A stretch of DNA of 64,000 nucleotides from Lineus longissimus (Eukaryota > Nemertea > Pilidiophora > Heteronemertea > Lineidae): assembly GCF_910592395.1 (NCBI RefSeq), contig NC_088315.1, forward strand, positions 11,722,501-11,786,500. Direction: 5' to 3'. A program made the translations under genes and the position numbers. The notes beneath the pieces were generated by a model, which was given only the letters and a program-made list of their open reading frames with translations, had not been told where the DNA came from and ran no database searches. Shown here in pieces: positions 14,301 to 29,300 of the stretch (the first letter of the stretch is position 1; the number at the start of each line of letters is the position of its first letter).

Positions 14301-17300
14301 TTCACCATGGTGGACTGTGTTTGATAAAGAACATGAACTGTGGATTTACCATGGTGAAAAAGGACCCGCATTTTCCTGTAAGGGTATGCCATGGGCGATC
14401 TGTTGAGTAGTAAAACAACACACTCACGTCAGGCAACCCCAGTATTGCGTGTTGAAGTTGACGGGTCGAAATATAGATTCATGAGTAAGCTGAGCACTAG
14501 GAAACGTTTGTGATGTGTATTTGGATATTCTGGTAAATATATTCATTACCACCAGTGTGTTTCATTACCCCAACCTCTACATCCGGATGGGGACTACTTA
14601 GCAATTCAAAACGGCTGCACAATAAGAGCACCGCGTACCAGAAGTGGGGGAGCTTAATGACCCCTGGGAATAGAGGTTGCCATTACCGCCAAGGCTCAAC
14701 TCGAAAACAAGGCATTCTCTGCTAACACCATAGGGTACATTTCAATTAAAAGTGTTGGCAATTACAATATAAGGCTAGTGATTAAATTGTGATCGGACCT
14801 TATCGTCCGAAAATTTTATATACTGATCTCTGGATGCGATCTCTTCAACCTCTATTGTCATCGGTCAATGCCAGGAGTTGGGGGGGGGGGGTATGAGACC
14901 ACACATCCAAGACAAGAGCAACGCAGGGCGTGGCATATGCCCCCGTGAGCAAATTGAGTTGGTGTATTAGGAAAGTAAAGTGTTTTTCAGACAACCCCGG
15001 GCAGCTGGTGTCATAGCTGACTGGGTTTAGTTGACATCGTCAAAGAGTCATTGGTCTGTAATGCCCCCTGTACACATTATCATTTTCTTGATGCACAGAC
15101 AGACGGATGGACGCACGGACGGGACAAACGGACATCAGTGAAACATAATGCCTCCGTAATGCATTACAATTTGGCGGGGGCATAAAAATGTATTTGATCA
15201 GAAAAATGGTTCTCCTCGAAATTAACGGAAACTCATTTCAAGCACACCGCCCTGGTGGCCATATTGATAATCAGAACCAGCCTGTTTTCAAAAGGAATTT
15301 TCCTCTAGTCACCCCCAATGTACATACCAAAAATGAATTTGATCTGACAAAAGGTTCTCCTCAAAATTGACGGAAACCGATTTCAAGCACGCCGCCCTGG
15401 TGGCCATATTGACAATTGGGACGAGCCTGTTTTTTCGAAAGGAACCTTCCTTTAGTCACCCCCAACGTACATACAAAAAATAAATTTGATTGGACAAACA
15501 GTTCTCCTCGAAATCGACGGAAACCAATTTCAAGCACCCCGCCCTGGAGGCCATAATGAGAATCAGAATAAGCCCGTTTTCAAAAGGAACCTTCCCTTAG
15601 TAAAGGTCAACCCACAGAAAAAGTTTCGTGGTTATCGCTAAAAGCGTTCTCCTTAAAATGAGCAGAAACGAAAAAGTTTACAGATGCCTGACGCCTGACG
15701 CCTAACGGCTGATGCCTCATGGCTGACGGACATTGGTAAAACATACTGCCTCCGCAATGCTTTACGCATTGGCGGGGGCATAAAAATTATTTCATGAATG
15801 CATTTTTCCAGTCAAAGCGAGGCATTTTCTGTCGTCTGCTCACGGAAACAAAAGAAGTGAAAGTTTTATTTCCTTCAAACAGCAAAGAGCTCCAGCAATG
15901 GGTCCATACAACCCGAAATGGGACCGTACATCCAACCAATGGCAGGCTAAAAATATTTTAATCCAAATGCACATCACAAACATTTCTAAGCACTTGGCTA
16001 CGGCCTTATTCGGGAAAGTACATTTGACCTGTCGGCTTAAGACACAATTTAGAATGAAATGTCCTGGGCACATTGCGCTCATCTGGGAATCATTTAGTTG
16101 CAGATGAAATGACATATGGAGGTTAAGTTGACTTTTAGATATGACAAAATGTGGCACTGTCAATGACACTTTTAGAGTTTGACCTCTCTAAACTTGATAA
16201 GCTTGGTCACAATTGACCTGAATTGAGTCAACAGATGCCCAATAGGTTTCTCCATATAAAATTTGAAGAATCTCAGACAAATAGTAGCGAAAAATATCAT
16301 TGTTCTAGCTATCAGTGTTCATGAGATATTGATAAAACAAGGTTTTCAAAATGGCCGCCTGGAGACCAGAAAGTAGGTCAAATGGCAATGATTTTTTTGT
16401 GTCAAGTCATGTTGTCATAAGACGTACTCACACCAAGTTTCAACTTTCTAGACTCAATAGTGAGCAAACTTGCCCCTATTGTTGACAGATTGGACCGCCG
16501 GACGGACGGATGTGCTCTGCGAGGAGAGTGGACGGACAGACCCACCGACCGACGGAAGACGGACAAGACGTGATGAGATAAGCTCACCTATATGAGCTAA
16601 AAATGAGCGAAATACGTTTGAGTGCTGAAAACACACTAGCCAAGTGATTATCATTGAAAATGCGGTGCTAAAACAACGCAAGTCCAGGGGTATCACAGAG
16701 CTGCCCTTTTTTGTCAGAATCCAGTGTTTTCTTTTTTCTATATTCTTTATATCATTTAGTGTGAGGTTTGCCACAGTAAGGTCAACAACTCTAAATGCCA
16801 GATAAAAACTTTAAAAATCTAACCATTGAGCTCCAAAACTGCACAACTTCAGATTCTGTTACATCCACTTTGTTCTTTGAAGATTTAAAATAATGTAAAT
16901 ATTTAGGGGTTCAAACAATAGCAGGAAAGATCAGGTAACCACTGCATATCATACTGAAGCATTGCATACCCCTCTTTAGAAATTAAAAGGTTTTTTACAA
17001 AAGTGGACTTGTGCAGGTTTTAGTACTCAGTGCTTCAATTTGAAAATGAAATAGAGTTCTGTGCAGATGTCTCTCCTCATTATTATTCACAGACAGGCAC
17101 AGTGACTCTTGCATCTTTGTCAAAAGTCACCAAAGGAGAGGCAGTGATTCTGCCGACTGTAGAAAAAACAATCCTTCCCAACCCAAAAAAACAAACATTT
17201 GCAGTCAATTTAAGGCATTTCTAAGTAATGAGCCGCCAACCAAAATTTAAGAAGGTTGCTGTAGCAGCCTCATTTTACAAGTAACGAGTTTTTCAAAAAT

Positions 17301-20300
17301 AATATTTCTTTAATCACTCCCCAATGGGTCACAGAAAATTGATAGCAATCAAATCTCCCAAAACGTGACTGTACAGTTAAAAGTCAAACAAAATTCAAGA
17401 CTGTTAACACAGTGACCATGTTTTAGAAAATGTTTTGAATCTCATTTTACATACCTCCTTCCATGTAGTGCTTATTGTCTGCCGATATTCAGACTTGAGA
17501 GATCTCTCCATATAGGTGTAGACCCTGTCTATACGTCTAATAACTTCATATGCAGGGGATGCCATCAGGTCCTCACCTGTCCTTGATTTGCAGCAGAAGA
17601 AATGCCATCTCGGCAGCATCGCCAGAGTGGCTTCCTTGACATCATCCCGATGTGCTCTACGAGATGCTCCAGACACAGATTTTCCGATATTCTTTAATGT
17701 GTGCAAAAAACCTTTACTGTCCTCCGGTGGAAGATTCATCAAGCCATCGAACAGGTCTAGCCGATCTCCTGAAAATAGAATTGGCACATGGCAAAGCATT
17801 TTAGAGGACCTTGCACAAATATTTTGATGGACATGATCGGAAGCCAACCATGGTGGTTTGGAGTTTTAAGTCACCATATAGGATATAGCTATGGTACTTA
17901 TTTTTTTCTAAGTACAATTCAGAATGCTGTCAATGATATATACTGGTAGTAATGTTATCAAATTACATGTATATGATAAAACTCATATAATTCTCATAAA
18001 CCTGAGAACTAAACAAATTCCAGTTGGCATGGAAATGTTCCTCACTTTTAAGTGCTGCTCATGAGAATTTGACGGCAATGACGATGGTTTAAGCCCTGTT
18101 CTGGTGATCCTTTGGCTCATGAAGGTAGCAAGATGCAGTACGTAATGCTTTATAGTATTCAGAGAATATGTTTAGGTTGTTTAGCATAAACTGATTTCAC
18201 TCGATGGATGAATCACAACTCCAAAATAATGATAATAAGAAGAAGAATTCGTGCGTACTAGGAAGAGAATGAACCACCCTACAGAATATTCAGACGGGAT
18301 AGCTTACCATTTTGCCGATTCATTTGGAAGACTCGATTGGCACTATGTTGCTGATCTTTGCCAAAGCCATGAAGCCATTCAAAAACGTGATGTGGCTTTT
18401 TCTTTTCAGACTGATGAACAAACACATACTTGTACAGCACTTGACCCTGCACAGTTTCCGGGATCTCGACAACAAGTTCAAACAGAACGTATCCTTCATT
18501 CTCCCTGAAACAGGCATTTTGTTAAATGATTTCGACCCTGCACAAATTCATTGCCATACAGTACCGTCAATGCCCGACCTGAATTCTTTCACAGCATCAC
18601 ATTGGAACGTTTCTTACATTGTAATTATGTGTATAGACTGTAAACACAATCAGATCAAATCAAACTTCCATCTACAAGGTAAATCGACAAGCGTAATTAC
18701 AGGCTTGTATAAACCAATTGGCATTTGCCAATTGACCTCGACTCATTCTCCAAAGCAGATGTAATAGGCAAGCATATTCTCTATGCCAGTATAGTGGTGT
18801 CCGCTGCACGTGTATTGCATGTATGATGTACACAAATGTATGCAACCAATCAGATTTTTTTAAGTTGGGGGAAATTGTTTTTTATTGGACTTTGGAATAT
18901 ATCATAGAGACATTCAAGATGATTTGATGTCATCATCATCACCAAGTCCCTAATAAACAGTAAAAAGGGCATGATGTATTTTTCCAAGACTGAATGGGGA
19001 ATTTAAGGGTGACGAATCCTTTTTTCTCTTGCTCACATGATCTTAGGTATTGAACAACGTATTTTAACCACTAGCAGACAACATCATTTCACAAATGTGT
19101 ATGGGTTTAAGAAATCACCAGGCGTACTTTTTTAGATGTTTTTAAAAATACCACCGTGCTGAGTCGCACATAACACCCCTCGGCCCGAGACTAAGTAGAG
19201 GTAGGTAATAAGTTGACGAGTGAGTAATGCTGATAACAATGCATTTGCAGATGCGTATTGAAGAAGATATGCTGAAATAGTGTGCAGCATTAAGCCATAA
19301 GTGTTTATGTCGTCTCGATAGACAGACAGATTGACAGACGACCCAACAGACAGACAGACGCCGAAGAGCACGACAACATCCCTCAGCCATGCCACTGGCA
19401 GAGAAGAAAAAAATTATAAATTACGGCTCATGATGCCCACCCAATATATAAAGTTATGGCAATCTTTCAAAGGCAAAGCAATTTCATGCCTATTCAAAGC
19501 CTATCTGATACATACTCTATTTCCTTCATCCTATGCTGGTCACTTCGATCAGATGATCCACCAAGATGGCTATGGTTAAATCTTATACAAACGGAATCCT
19601 TTGAACGGTTGTAAACGAAATCTTTGTGAAGAACGACATGGAAGTGCACCTGACACTTTCGAGAATTTGCTGTGCCATGAGACTTCGGATGAGGCTGCTT
19701 CTCCTGATTTTTCCTTATAAGTAAATGAAAAATAAGAAACATAGTTTTACTACAAACTGTATGTATATAGCACTGTGACAAACTTCAATATCAATGGCAA
19801 AAGTAAAAGTACAGCCCGGATCACATCCTTGTTATTTTGTACAAAATACAGCTGACCCGTTAGAGACCATGAGGTCAATCACTACAGACCAATATTTGCA
19901 CCAAAAAATTGCATGTGAAACAAATCGGTCATATTAAGCAGACGTTAAAGGGCAAACATCAAGGCATCAAGAATAAGGGGTTTTTACACTCTGCGTTTTT
20001 GACGGTCTAGGACTTATCCATTTTTCATACACGTCCTTAACACAAGAGTGAATCTGTTCAGTGAGTTTTGCCCGTACGTCCACACGTTCGTTCAGCTAGA
20101 AGTGATTCATTCAAGGGCAGGCCGCCACGGGAAGTCAAACAACACGTACAAGATGGCCGAACATACTAGACTAAGAACCTATAGCTAGACTCCAGGATAT
20201 TCATTGTATGTCAAATATGAAGTGGGATATAGCCAAAAATATAATTTAGTGGGTATCTTGTTATATGACTCGGACTGCACTCCATTGCACATGACCCAAT

Positions 20301-23300
20301 CACAGCTACTTGATTGGTCCATCCTTAATTAGAACATGCGTCTTGTGCATCCAACATCGCAAGGATCAGAAAATGGTGTCGTAAGTACAGACCACACTGT
20401 GTGTTTTTGTTTTTTGAATAGGCCTTTAGGCCTGTACTCACTGACCCGTTTTTATCATTGGAAACAAGAGGCCTAAGGTCCTGGTGCTCAGCCGAAATGA
20501 ATTGGATCAATTTACACAACATAGAAAGTACCTGGTAGGTCACTATCAACCTTGATTTTGTTTATATATTATTGAGATACCTGTATCATGTAAAAAGACC
20601 CTTCGAAAAATAATGACACAACGTACCACTATCAGTGAAATTTAAGAGTTTGAGCCTGGGATCACCTTGAAAAGTAGGTCACCTATCAAAACCTGGGGGA
20701 TATGTAATAGAGAATTATTAGATACACCAACCATAAAAATATAGTCATTCAAGCAGCAGCCAAAGGCATTGAGATGGCAAAAACGTTATATCCAAGATGG
20801 ATGCCTACCAAATTAGTAAAAAAAAATGAAGAAAATGTAAGATGCAAAGGTAAAAAGAAAAGTAGGTCAAATCAAAAACCTGTATGGTATATGTGATGTA
20901 TCCTTGCTAGGAGAACCTACCATAAACATTTTATGTAAAACGAGTCACTTATAAGAGAGATATCACACTTTTTAGGTTTCCACTTTTGGCCCCTTGGTGG
21001 CCAAGTCAAGAATGAGATTCGAGAGATTAATCAGCATTTTGGGTAAATAACGTCACAGCATGTAGAATCCCAGGTGAATGTCATCAGGCAGCTGAAGTAC
21101 CAGCACTCAGAAAGCGAAGAGGTGGAAGGTGACTAAAGACATTACATACCACAAATATGTCCAAGGACATTGTGCTCTGACGGAGCTACGAAAGAGAGCC
21201 GTAAAATGTTTGTAGAGAGTGACTGTAGAGCTGTACCCGCTAATCGGGGTGCCAGATGGCTCTACCAGTGTTCTCTACAGAATATTCACGCATATTCTTT
21301 GCTTTCCAGCACCATGAGCACGGATGTAGTGCAATAAATATGTGCTTCCAGGTACAGAACACACAATAGTGGTCCTAAATGTACATTGTTTAGTTAGCCA
21401 AGGTTAGCCAGAGCTCGCCCTTGATTTATTCAATGAAGGTGACCTAGTCTGTCTTAAAATGGCTCTATCTATCACCGCTGTCAATATTTCAGGTATCTGC
21501 AGAGGCACTCAGGACATGGACTTAGAAGCGTCATGCCCAGTTTCCCGTCGCTAAAGGGTGTTTGCGCTGACAAGTGCACTAAGCCTTTTAGCAGTTCAAT
21601 TGTCAATGCTTGATTGCGACGCATGGGGTTGTAAATCTGAAATTTTGATATGATATTCCGGACAGTCGGGCAAGTAAATGGTGAAAAGTAAACTGGTAGT
21701 TGACCACGGACATTTTTTGATAATCGACAAATTACACAGACATTGATATTTTCACTCTTTTCAGCCAACTGGCAGAAAAATCTCAAAACACCAAATTATT
21801 GCCAAATTATCAAAATTCAAAATTGATCTGTAGACTTGCCACAGCAAATATTTTTTCAATACCTCTCCAAGTATGTACTTGATAGTTAAAAACACACTCG
21901 TGTGTAATTGATAGGTCTCGACCCTCCAACCTTATTCATTGGTGGTATTGTCTCAAATGGAGGCAAGACCACCATTAATTTTTTAAGCCTTTTAGCAGTT
22001 CAATTGTCAATGTTCGACCGCGACGCATCAAATACTGCGTGGGGTTGTGAATCTGAAATTTTAATATGATATTCCGGTGGCAGCCATCTTGGATTTTGAC
22101 ACGTTTTTATAGGGTTCTTACTAATGTCTATATAAACACAGATGTGGCATCTTGGATTTTGAGGTGGTGATCTACTCTTCGATTGGGTTCTTACTATAAA
22201 TGCCTATTTAATTTCCCCCACACACCAAATTTGGCGTTGATACGTTGCTGACTTCCCTTCTCAAAATATTGAGCTCACACGCATCCTCCCAAGATTTCAA
22301 TATGTAAGGCGGCAACCATCTTGGATTTTGACGTGGTGACCTACTTTTCGATAGGATTATTACTTATGACTATACGTACCAACACACCAAATATTGCTTT
22401 GATACATCATTTACTTCTCTAGATCGGTCCACAAATGCACTCGCAAGATTTCAACAGGTAAGGCAGCAGCCGTCTTGCATTTTGACAAAAGGATATTTCA
22501 TGCCCCCCTTTCGTTCTGCTGAGTGACCGGGGACAAAAAGCTGCTCGAGTACAGTCGTCCATATAAAGCCCTTTGCCCAAGACATTCATCAAAGATTATT
22601 CTTTACTGACTGTTGTCAGTTGGGCTTGTGTTCTGGATCTTTATGTGCCTTTGGTCTGATATTGGCATTTTAAGTACTGGGAGTGGGTAGCTAACATGCC
22701 TAATATGTGTAGGCTTTTTTGGAAACGGGACCTATCACTGGTCTCAGCGCATTGTGAAAAATAGCATACTGCTTGTATAATCAATCTACTGGAGGCTATG
22801 GTGTAGCATTTTTAAAAGTCTCTGGATAGAGTGTTCCGGGGACAACGGGGTCTATTTATATTTGTCAGGGTTGATTGTCAGCAGTCGCTATCGAATCATA
22901 CCTTAATCTATCACTGACTTTAGGGTTGGCCACTTTCTCCAGGGGATATTTACAACAGCTGCACCGGAATCGTCAGGATTATTGCTCTCATGTGACTAGG
23001 TCATATTATGGGGTGCCAATAGGTAATAGGTAATGGGTAATTTCCTAGTCTTAATAATGGGAAAAGTGCCACTCTTAGTGTAATTTTAGAGTTTGACTTC
23101 TTCTACCTTGATAAGTAGGTCCCACTAACCTTATTTTCTGTCAACATATAAAGATGCCTAATAGGTGTCTGCAAAATCACTCTGAGAAATTGACAAAACA
23201 TCATAATCAGTGAAATATTGTCGACATATCAAAGTGGAAGTCTGGGACAAATAATGACTTAACATGCCACTATTGGAGGAATTTAAGAGTTTTACCTCTG

Positions 23301-26300
23301 CGACCTTGGAAATGAGGTCAAGTTTAAATTATGTTAGCCCAATATTCAGTTCTTCAGATTAATTGTTAGCATTCATTTGAAGATCAGACAGTGACAGTTT
23401 GTTAATATATGACCCCCACTCAGGCTTTTATGACATTTGACCCACTCAAACCTAAAAGGTAGGTCACATTGACCTCAATTTTGGTCATCATGTAGAGATG
23501 CCTAATGAGTGTCTACAAGCCAATTTGAAGAGTCCATGTCAAATACTATTAAAGAAATGTGTCAGTTTTTGGTGAAATTTTAGAGCTTGATCTCTGTGAC
23601 CTAGAAGAGTAGGTCAAATCGAAAAACCTGTGTGATGTGTGATGTATCCTTGTTACATGAACCCACAATAGATATTTCGTCCCACTAGCTAAAACCATGA
23701 ACAAAATGGCAAAAAACGGATTTTCAAGATGGCCGCCTGGAGACCAGAAAGTAGGTCGAATTGCGAAAAACAAAATTTATCCAGGCACATTGCCCAAAGC
23801 TACCATCGCCCCAGTGGTTACGAAATGTGCTCCACACAACGGATGACGATGTACGCCGATAGACGACAACAGACGACAAAGGAAACCATGTATAAACTCC
23901 CCGCAGGTCAGCTAAAAAGTTTATGCCAAATAGTAAGGAAATGTGCCACCTTTCAGTAAAATTTAAGAGATTGAGGTCTGTGACCTTAAAAATTAGGTCA
24001 AATCAAAAACCTGTGTGATGTGATGTTTCCTTATTACATGAAATTACCACAAATGTGTTTTGTTGCTCTAGTTATAACAGTTAGCTTCAAAATGTTGAAA
24101 AACGTTTTTTCAAGATAGCCGCCTGGAGACCAGAAAGTAGGTCAAATTGTAAAAACGAAAATAGCACTACCATCAGGCTATTAAGTCAGCAGCGGCGGGT
24201 TACCAGATGTGCTCGGCTTATGGACAACGATGGAGGCTGACAGACGCTGACGGAAGAGGACAGACACCACTGTATTTATAAGCTCACTTACCAAGCTAAT
24301 TGACAATCGACCATAGATACACTTAAGAGAAGAATGTATGTCATCCAAAGGATCTGTATGTTTGGCAAGTCTCATTCCATGCGAAAAAAGACAGATGCAA
24401 ATACACATGGTTGCAAATACGCATGCACCAATAATGTCCCAGTAATTGCCCTCCGCTTGGTCTGCCTCAGAAATGGTAGGTAAAACCTGGACACCGATTT
24501 TGATTGCTGGACTTTGTATCATTGGATCGCACTGCCTGGATTCTAAGAACCTCGCATTCAGTTCAAGATGAATAGCTGTTATAGGTAGAGCAACAAAACG
24601 ACAGCAGTTCATAGTTGATTTGATTCGGTAACCTCATCACATAACCAAACTTCCACTGACACAGAATCAACCAATGTTTATAGCGTTGACCTCAGTAACT
24701 TGCACAGTAACATGACCATCCCTTGATCAAAAAAGATGCCTTCGAAATAAAACTGAAGTGTAATTCGCTGACATCAAAGGCCAACAGGTAGCCCGACGGG
24801 GCTTCATCAAATTCACGGAACAGACTGGACTGAATGGCTGGGACGTCAAACTTTCGGGGCAGTTGATGATGTGACAGTACTTATCCGAACGCGACTTACT
24901 GATAACAGATTTGCACATGTCTATTTACGATGTTATACACATTCTTTGTGGTGATGTAGTGCTTTGTTGTGGTTATTGGTTAGATTCTGTAAGATTGTTT
25001 AAATCCTGCCCAAGTGGGGTGACCAACGCGTTCATCAAGGTGACCCATTCAATACAACCGCAATTGGAAATGGAAGATTTATTCACCACTGGATTCTTAG
25101 CTCCGCTCTGTGATATGGCCTAAGTCCAGCCTCTTCACCTACCATGCTCATAAGACCAGGTTGAACATTCCCGCAGCCCAGCTGGTCATTGATTCCGGCC
25201 TGTATGCTGTTGTTTTTTATTGCTCTAAAAGTCCCAAACCATTGGTCCACTCAGTCCGTTCCATCAATTCGATAAAGCCCACTTGAGGCGAGATTTATTG
25301 AATGCAGGTGATGCAATCCAATGATGCAAGACTTAGCGTCCAGCGTCCAAAATCTGCGTCCAGGTTTTTCCAACTACCCTCAAAAACAATAACTGGAAGT
25401 CAAGTCGCTAATGTAGTGCTACATCTTTGCACAAAGTTTCTCGAGATAGGACCTACAAATAAGTTTCTAGCCCCTGAAAAGTATTTTTATGATAATTGAA
25501 ACAGACACAGATTTTTTTATATATACTGTATATATGGCGTAAATATACTCTATTATAGTACGAAAATGATAGTATACTTGAAGATATTCATTGGACCTTC
25601 ATTTTCTCCCGTTAAATCTCTCACATGACATGCTTCTTACCCGCCTTTCTTCTTTTGATTTTTGCCTTTTTTTGCTTCAACTAGGTCCTGTGGAGGATTA
25701 TCTCCTTTCCGATAACCAGTGTTCCCATTTGCCTTAAAATTTAAAAAGGAAATAACCAGTAACAGACAAGGGCAACGAAATAGGAACATTTCTTATTCTA
25801 AAACTATAAAATGGGCAACTGAAGCAGATACTGGTAAGACTGAATATTAAGTGCCTGTTTGGTGGCTTTGTCGAAAGGTTTCCACAGTCCTCTATACCGA
25901 TATAAACCTGATATACAGAGATATGTACCTATTAAAGTGATTGTAAAGGTATGAAATTTGTGTTTGTTAGGTGTAATTATGATACTTGCTAATGGCACAA
26001 GGTATATGTTTACTGAGCTGAGCTGGACATACAGGGCCTAGCTGGATGCTATTCTTCTGCGGAAAGATAGCAACAAACACATTGAGTTCATGCTGAAAAG
26101 CAAGAGATATTCAGGGCAGTATATTTTGGTTACCATTACCTACTTGCGAAATTCACGAAAATATCCTGCATGCAATGTTTTTCAGTTCTACAGAACATAA
26201 TAAAAAAGTTAAATAACATACCATGTTTGTAGCACCACTGTGTTTGTTTTGCTCTTCTTTCTTTGCCACATCTTCATCTTTCAGTGGATCAGAAGCAGTT

Positions 26301-29300
26301 TTAGCATTGGTCTCAATGCTGTCTGTGTCTGGCTCAGGTTGCCGTCCACCACCACTCTCATCAATCCCTCCAGCATCTTTCTCCTGATCTTGTGAGTCTC
26401 TCGATTTGTTTTTTTTTTTCATCCTCTTTCTCCTGATTGGTAGGTATTGGTATTGATTCAACTTCATTTTTCAGTGTATCTGCTTTAGCATTGGTCTCAA
26501 AGCCGCCTGTGTCCTTCTTATTATGTGACTGTCCTCCATCATTTCCATCAATCCATTCAGCATCATCCTCTAATGACTTACTTGTGTCATCCACACCAGT
26601 CGGATCCTTTGGAGCTCGGAATTCTCTCTCTTTTTGATGCTCTTTCTTGGGCGGTGCTGGTGTGGATTCATCTCCATCAGCTGCTTCTTTGTTTGCCCCA
26701 GGAATCTCTCCCTCCACCTGGCTGCTCGATGCTGCATTCTGATTGGCTGCATCAGCCTTTGCTCCATGTTCATCTTTCTTTTCTGACTCTCTAATCTCCG
26801 TCTTTTCTCCCTTAGTTCCTACACATTTTTCTCCTGCTGCTTTCCTGTCGACTCTAGATGCTTGTCCCAAACCTGCAGCAGACTCTGCTCCATGCTCATT
26901 CAACGTTTTTGGCTCATGAACCTCTCCATCATTCCGGTTGGTTGATACACCTTTTGCATCACTTATATATGGCACATCAATCTCATCAGCTGTACCCTTG
27001 TTTACCTCATCTCCTTCAATAGAAATTGTTGTTACTGATGCAGATGTGTTGTCTTGATGCGTGATTGTGCTCAGACTTGTATTTTCGCTCGATCTCTGGG
27101 TTTGAAAGGGGACTATGTTACCAAAATTCATCGGGGGGTTACCAAATACCGTTTGCGTTGGCATTTTATTGTGTTCTGGACCATCACCACCACCACCAAA
27201 ACTTGTGCTTAATGTTTTTTTCCCAATTTTACTCTCACGCATATTGTTCCCTTCAGAACGGTTGATGCCAGTGGCACTATCCGTGACTCTGTTCCTAAGG
27301 TTATACGCATGATGCAGGGTGTCTGGCTTTCCACGCAGCGCAGTCTCTTTGGTGCTCTTCTGCCATGCTGGCCTCAGGTTCACATCCGTTTTCATGACTT
27401 CTGCTGCTCCTGCTTCTGAAATGATAAAAGACCACCCAGTGAGTTATACATCTATTGAACACTATGTACCAGTTCAATGTTTATTCTACATACTTTGGTT
27501 GCAGCATAGCACTGTTATCCTCACAGTGTATAAAGCACTGAGCTTTGATTTTGCGGCAGCAGTTATGGTTCGAGACCACTAACTGGTTGGGTTGATGCAG
27601 AATATGAAAGATGTCAATTCAATGTTTGAATAGCTAGACACCCTAGGTGTTTAGAATAGAAATTGATATCTTATTATCAGTTTGGTTGTAACATCAAATA
27701 TTGCTAGGTGGAGCTACACTAATTTATAAACCTCAGCGAGGCACCTTGATTTTGCCCAACGTCTGAGCGCAACCCCTTGTGGTATTTGGTGAGACAACCA
27801 ATATCTCCAATTATTGAATTAACAAACGATATGTAGACTCTCTGGGCAAACCATTGCGTCATCCTAATTGGGTCTCTTTATGGACTGCCACAAAGAGCGG
27901 GAATTCGTGCAGCTTGACGATTAGCCAATGGGCATTGCTGTAACAAAGCTGTCAGGACATTTTCTGTCACCGAATCAGAATGCTCAGCATATAACGCTTT
28001 GGCATACATAATAATGATAATACTGTAACTGATATTCATACACTTCATTCCTACACTTCATTTCTCCACTGGTATAAATGTATACTAGTTGACCTACATG
28101 TGAACAAATAACAAACAAAACAATTAAATGCAAACATCTTTGGAAGATCAAATGTCAGGTTACATAAGGTAAATTGAAATATGACTACTTTAAACTTTAT
28201 TTGTGCTAATTAGTGAAATTCATTACAAATGTTATTCCGACTACAGCACCCCTTGCCGCCAGTTGATAAACTATCGCCACACATTATGGTTGGCAAACAG
28301 CCAAGTCGTCGGTACAAAACCTCCAGAAAGCTCACCACTTGTTACCTTATGTAACCTGACATTTTATCGTACAAAGGTTTTGTCCGGAGTGTAACAATAT
28401 GCAGCTAGAAAGAAGCTCAGTCAATGGAGGTAAAGCCGTGAGTGTGCAGCTCATTGTACGACAAAAAATGTGCTGATTTAAATGTGCTGTGGGTTAAAAT
28501 AATTTATCATCAACAGATAACTATATCGCCAACAGTGGAACTGCAGTTCTCCAGTGACTTCGACCAGTTAGATGGTGCAGATGTTTCAATCAATACCGGC
28601 GCCCTCTAAACAGCCTCCTACCATCTCATGTGGTGTCTTCCTCCCCCTTTCAACTAACAAGCTCTGGCTTCCACCTGAGGATTGCTCTGGGTAGTCATGT
28701 TGGTTCTATGTGACATGCAGACATGTCCGGACCGTTTCAGGTGCCATTTCTTCGGCAAGAGTGAGGCTAGTGTCCATTTTCTCCTCCCTTCACCATTGTT
28801 TCCCACATCGGATTGAACCAGCGTACTAGTATCCCCAAGTTTCTTCAGAGTGGGCTGTCAAAGACGTACAATTTGCAACCAAGAATGCGCTGATCAATGT
28901 GTTAAAATGATTAAGAAAGCATGAATCATCAAATTGAAATTAAAATGCTAATTTCAACAATGCAGATCATGGGGCTATACTGCCAAAGCTATCCATACAT
29001 AATCATTAACAGGATCTGTTCTGAAATTCATCTGACTGTTCATTAATGTCCAAATCATTTATAGTGCCAATTTGTCGAGGGGTGCCGAAATTATCTTATT
29101 TAATTCTCAATGTGCAGCAGATAATGAGGTAACTGGCAAGTGTTCATGCGGAACCCTCAAGGCCAGGGTCCGGTTGTTAGAAAGCATGTTGGCTCCTAAC
29201 ATCATGCTGACATGTTGTGACATGTGCATTGATGTACATGAAACAACATGTCAACATGATGTTATAAGCTAACATGCTTTCTAACAACCCGGCCCTGGAA

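Larger units (their letters stand above)
13779..17454. other. Intron 7 (between exons 7 and 8)
   Basis: Holds the caccatggtg cluster, a poly-G run near 14880, the 15.2-15.8 kb repeat and the 16.1-16.6 kb TGACCT-repeat copy. No additional exon is needed, because exon 7 (phase 0 out) joins exon 8 (phase 0 in). Confidence 0.7.
19714..25640. other. Intron 4 (between exons 4 and 5)
   Basis: A 5.9 kb intron almost entirely made of repeats: the 20.6 kb and 23.0-24.3 kb TGACCT-repeat copies and the 21.6/22.0 kb direct repeat. The minus-strand open stretch at 24181-24612 has no splice signals that fit the gene and is not called. Confidence 0.7.

Noticed and set aside
18251-18764. Plus-strand frames of 85 and 150 codons
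   Set aside because: Antisense shadows of RNF213-like exon 6, whose minus-strand reading is a clear CBM20 half.
24181-24612. 143-codon minus-strand frame in intron 4
   Set aside because: Overlaps the end of a repeat. Exons 4 and 5 already join in phase 2, and no domain was recognised.
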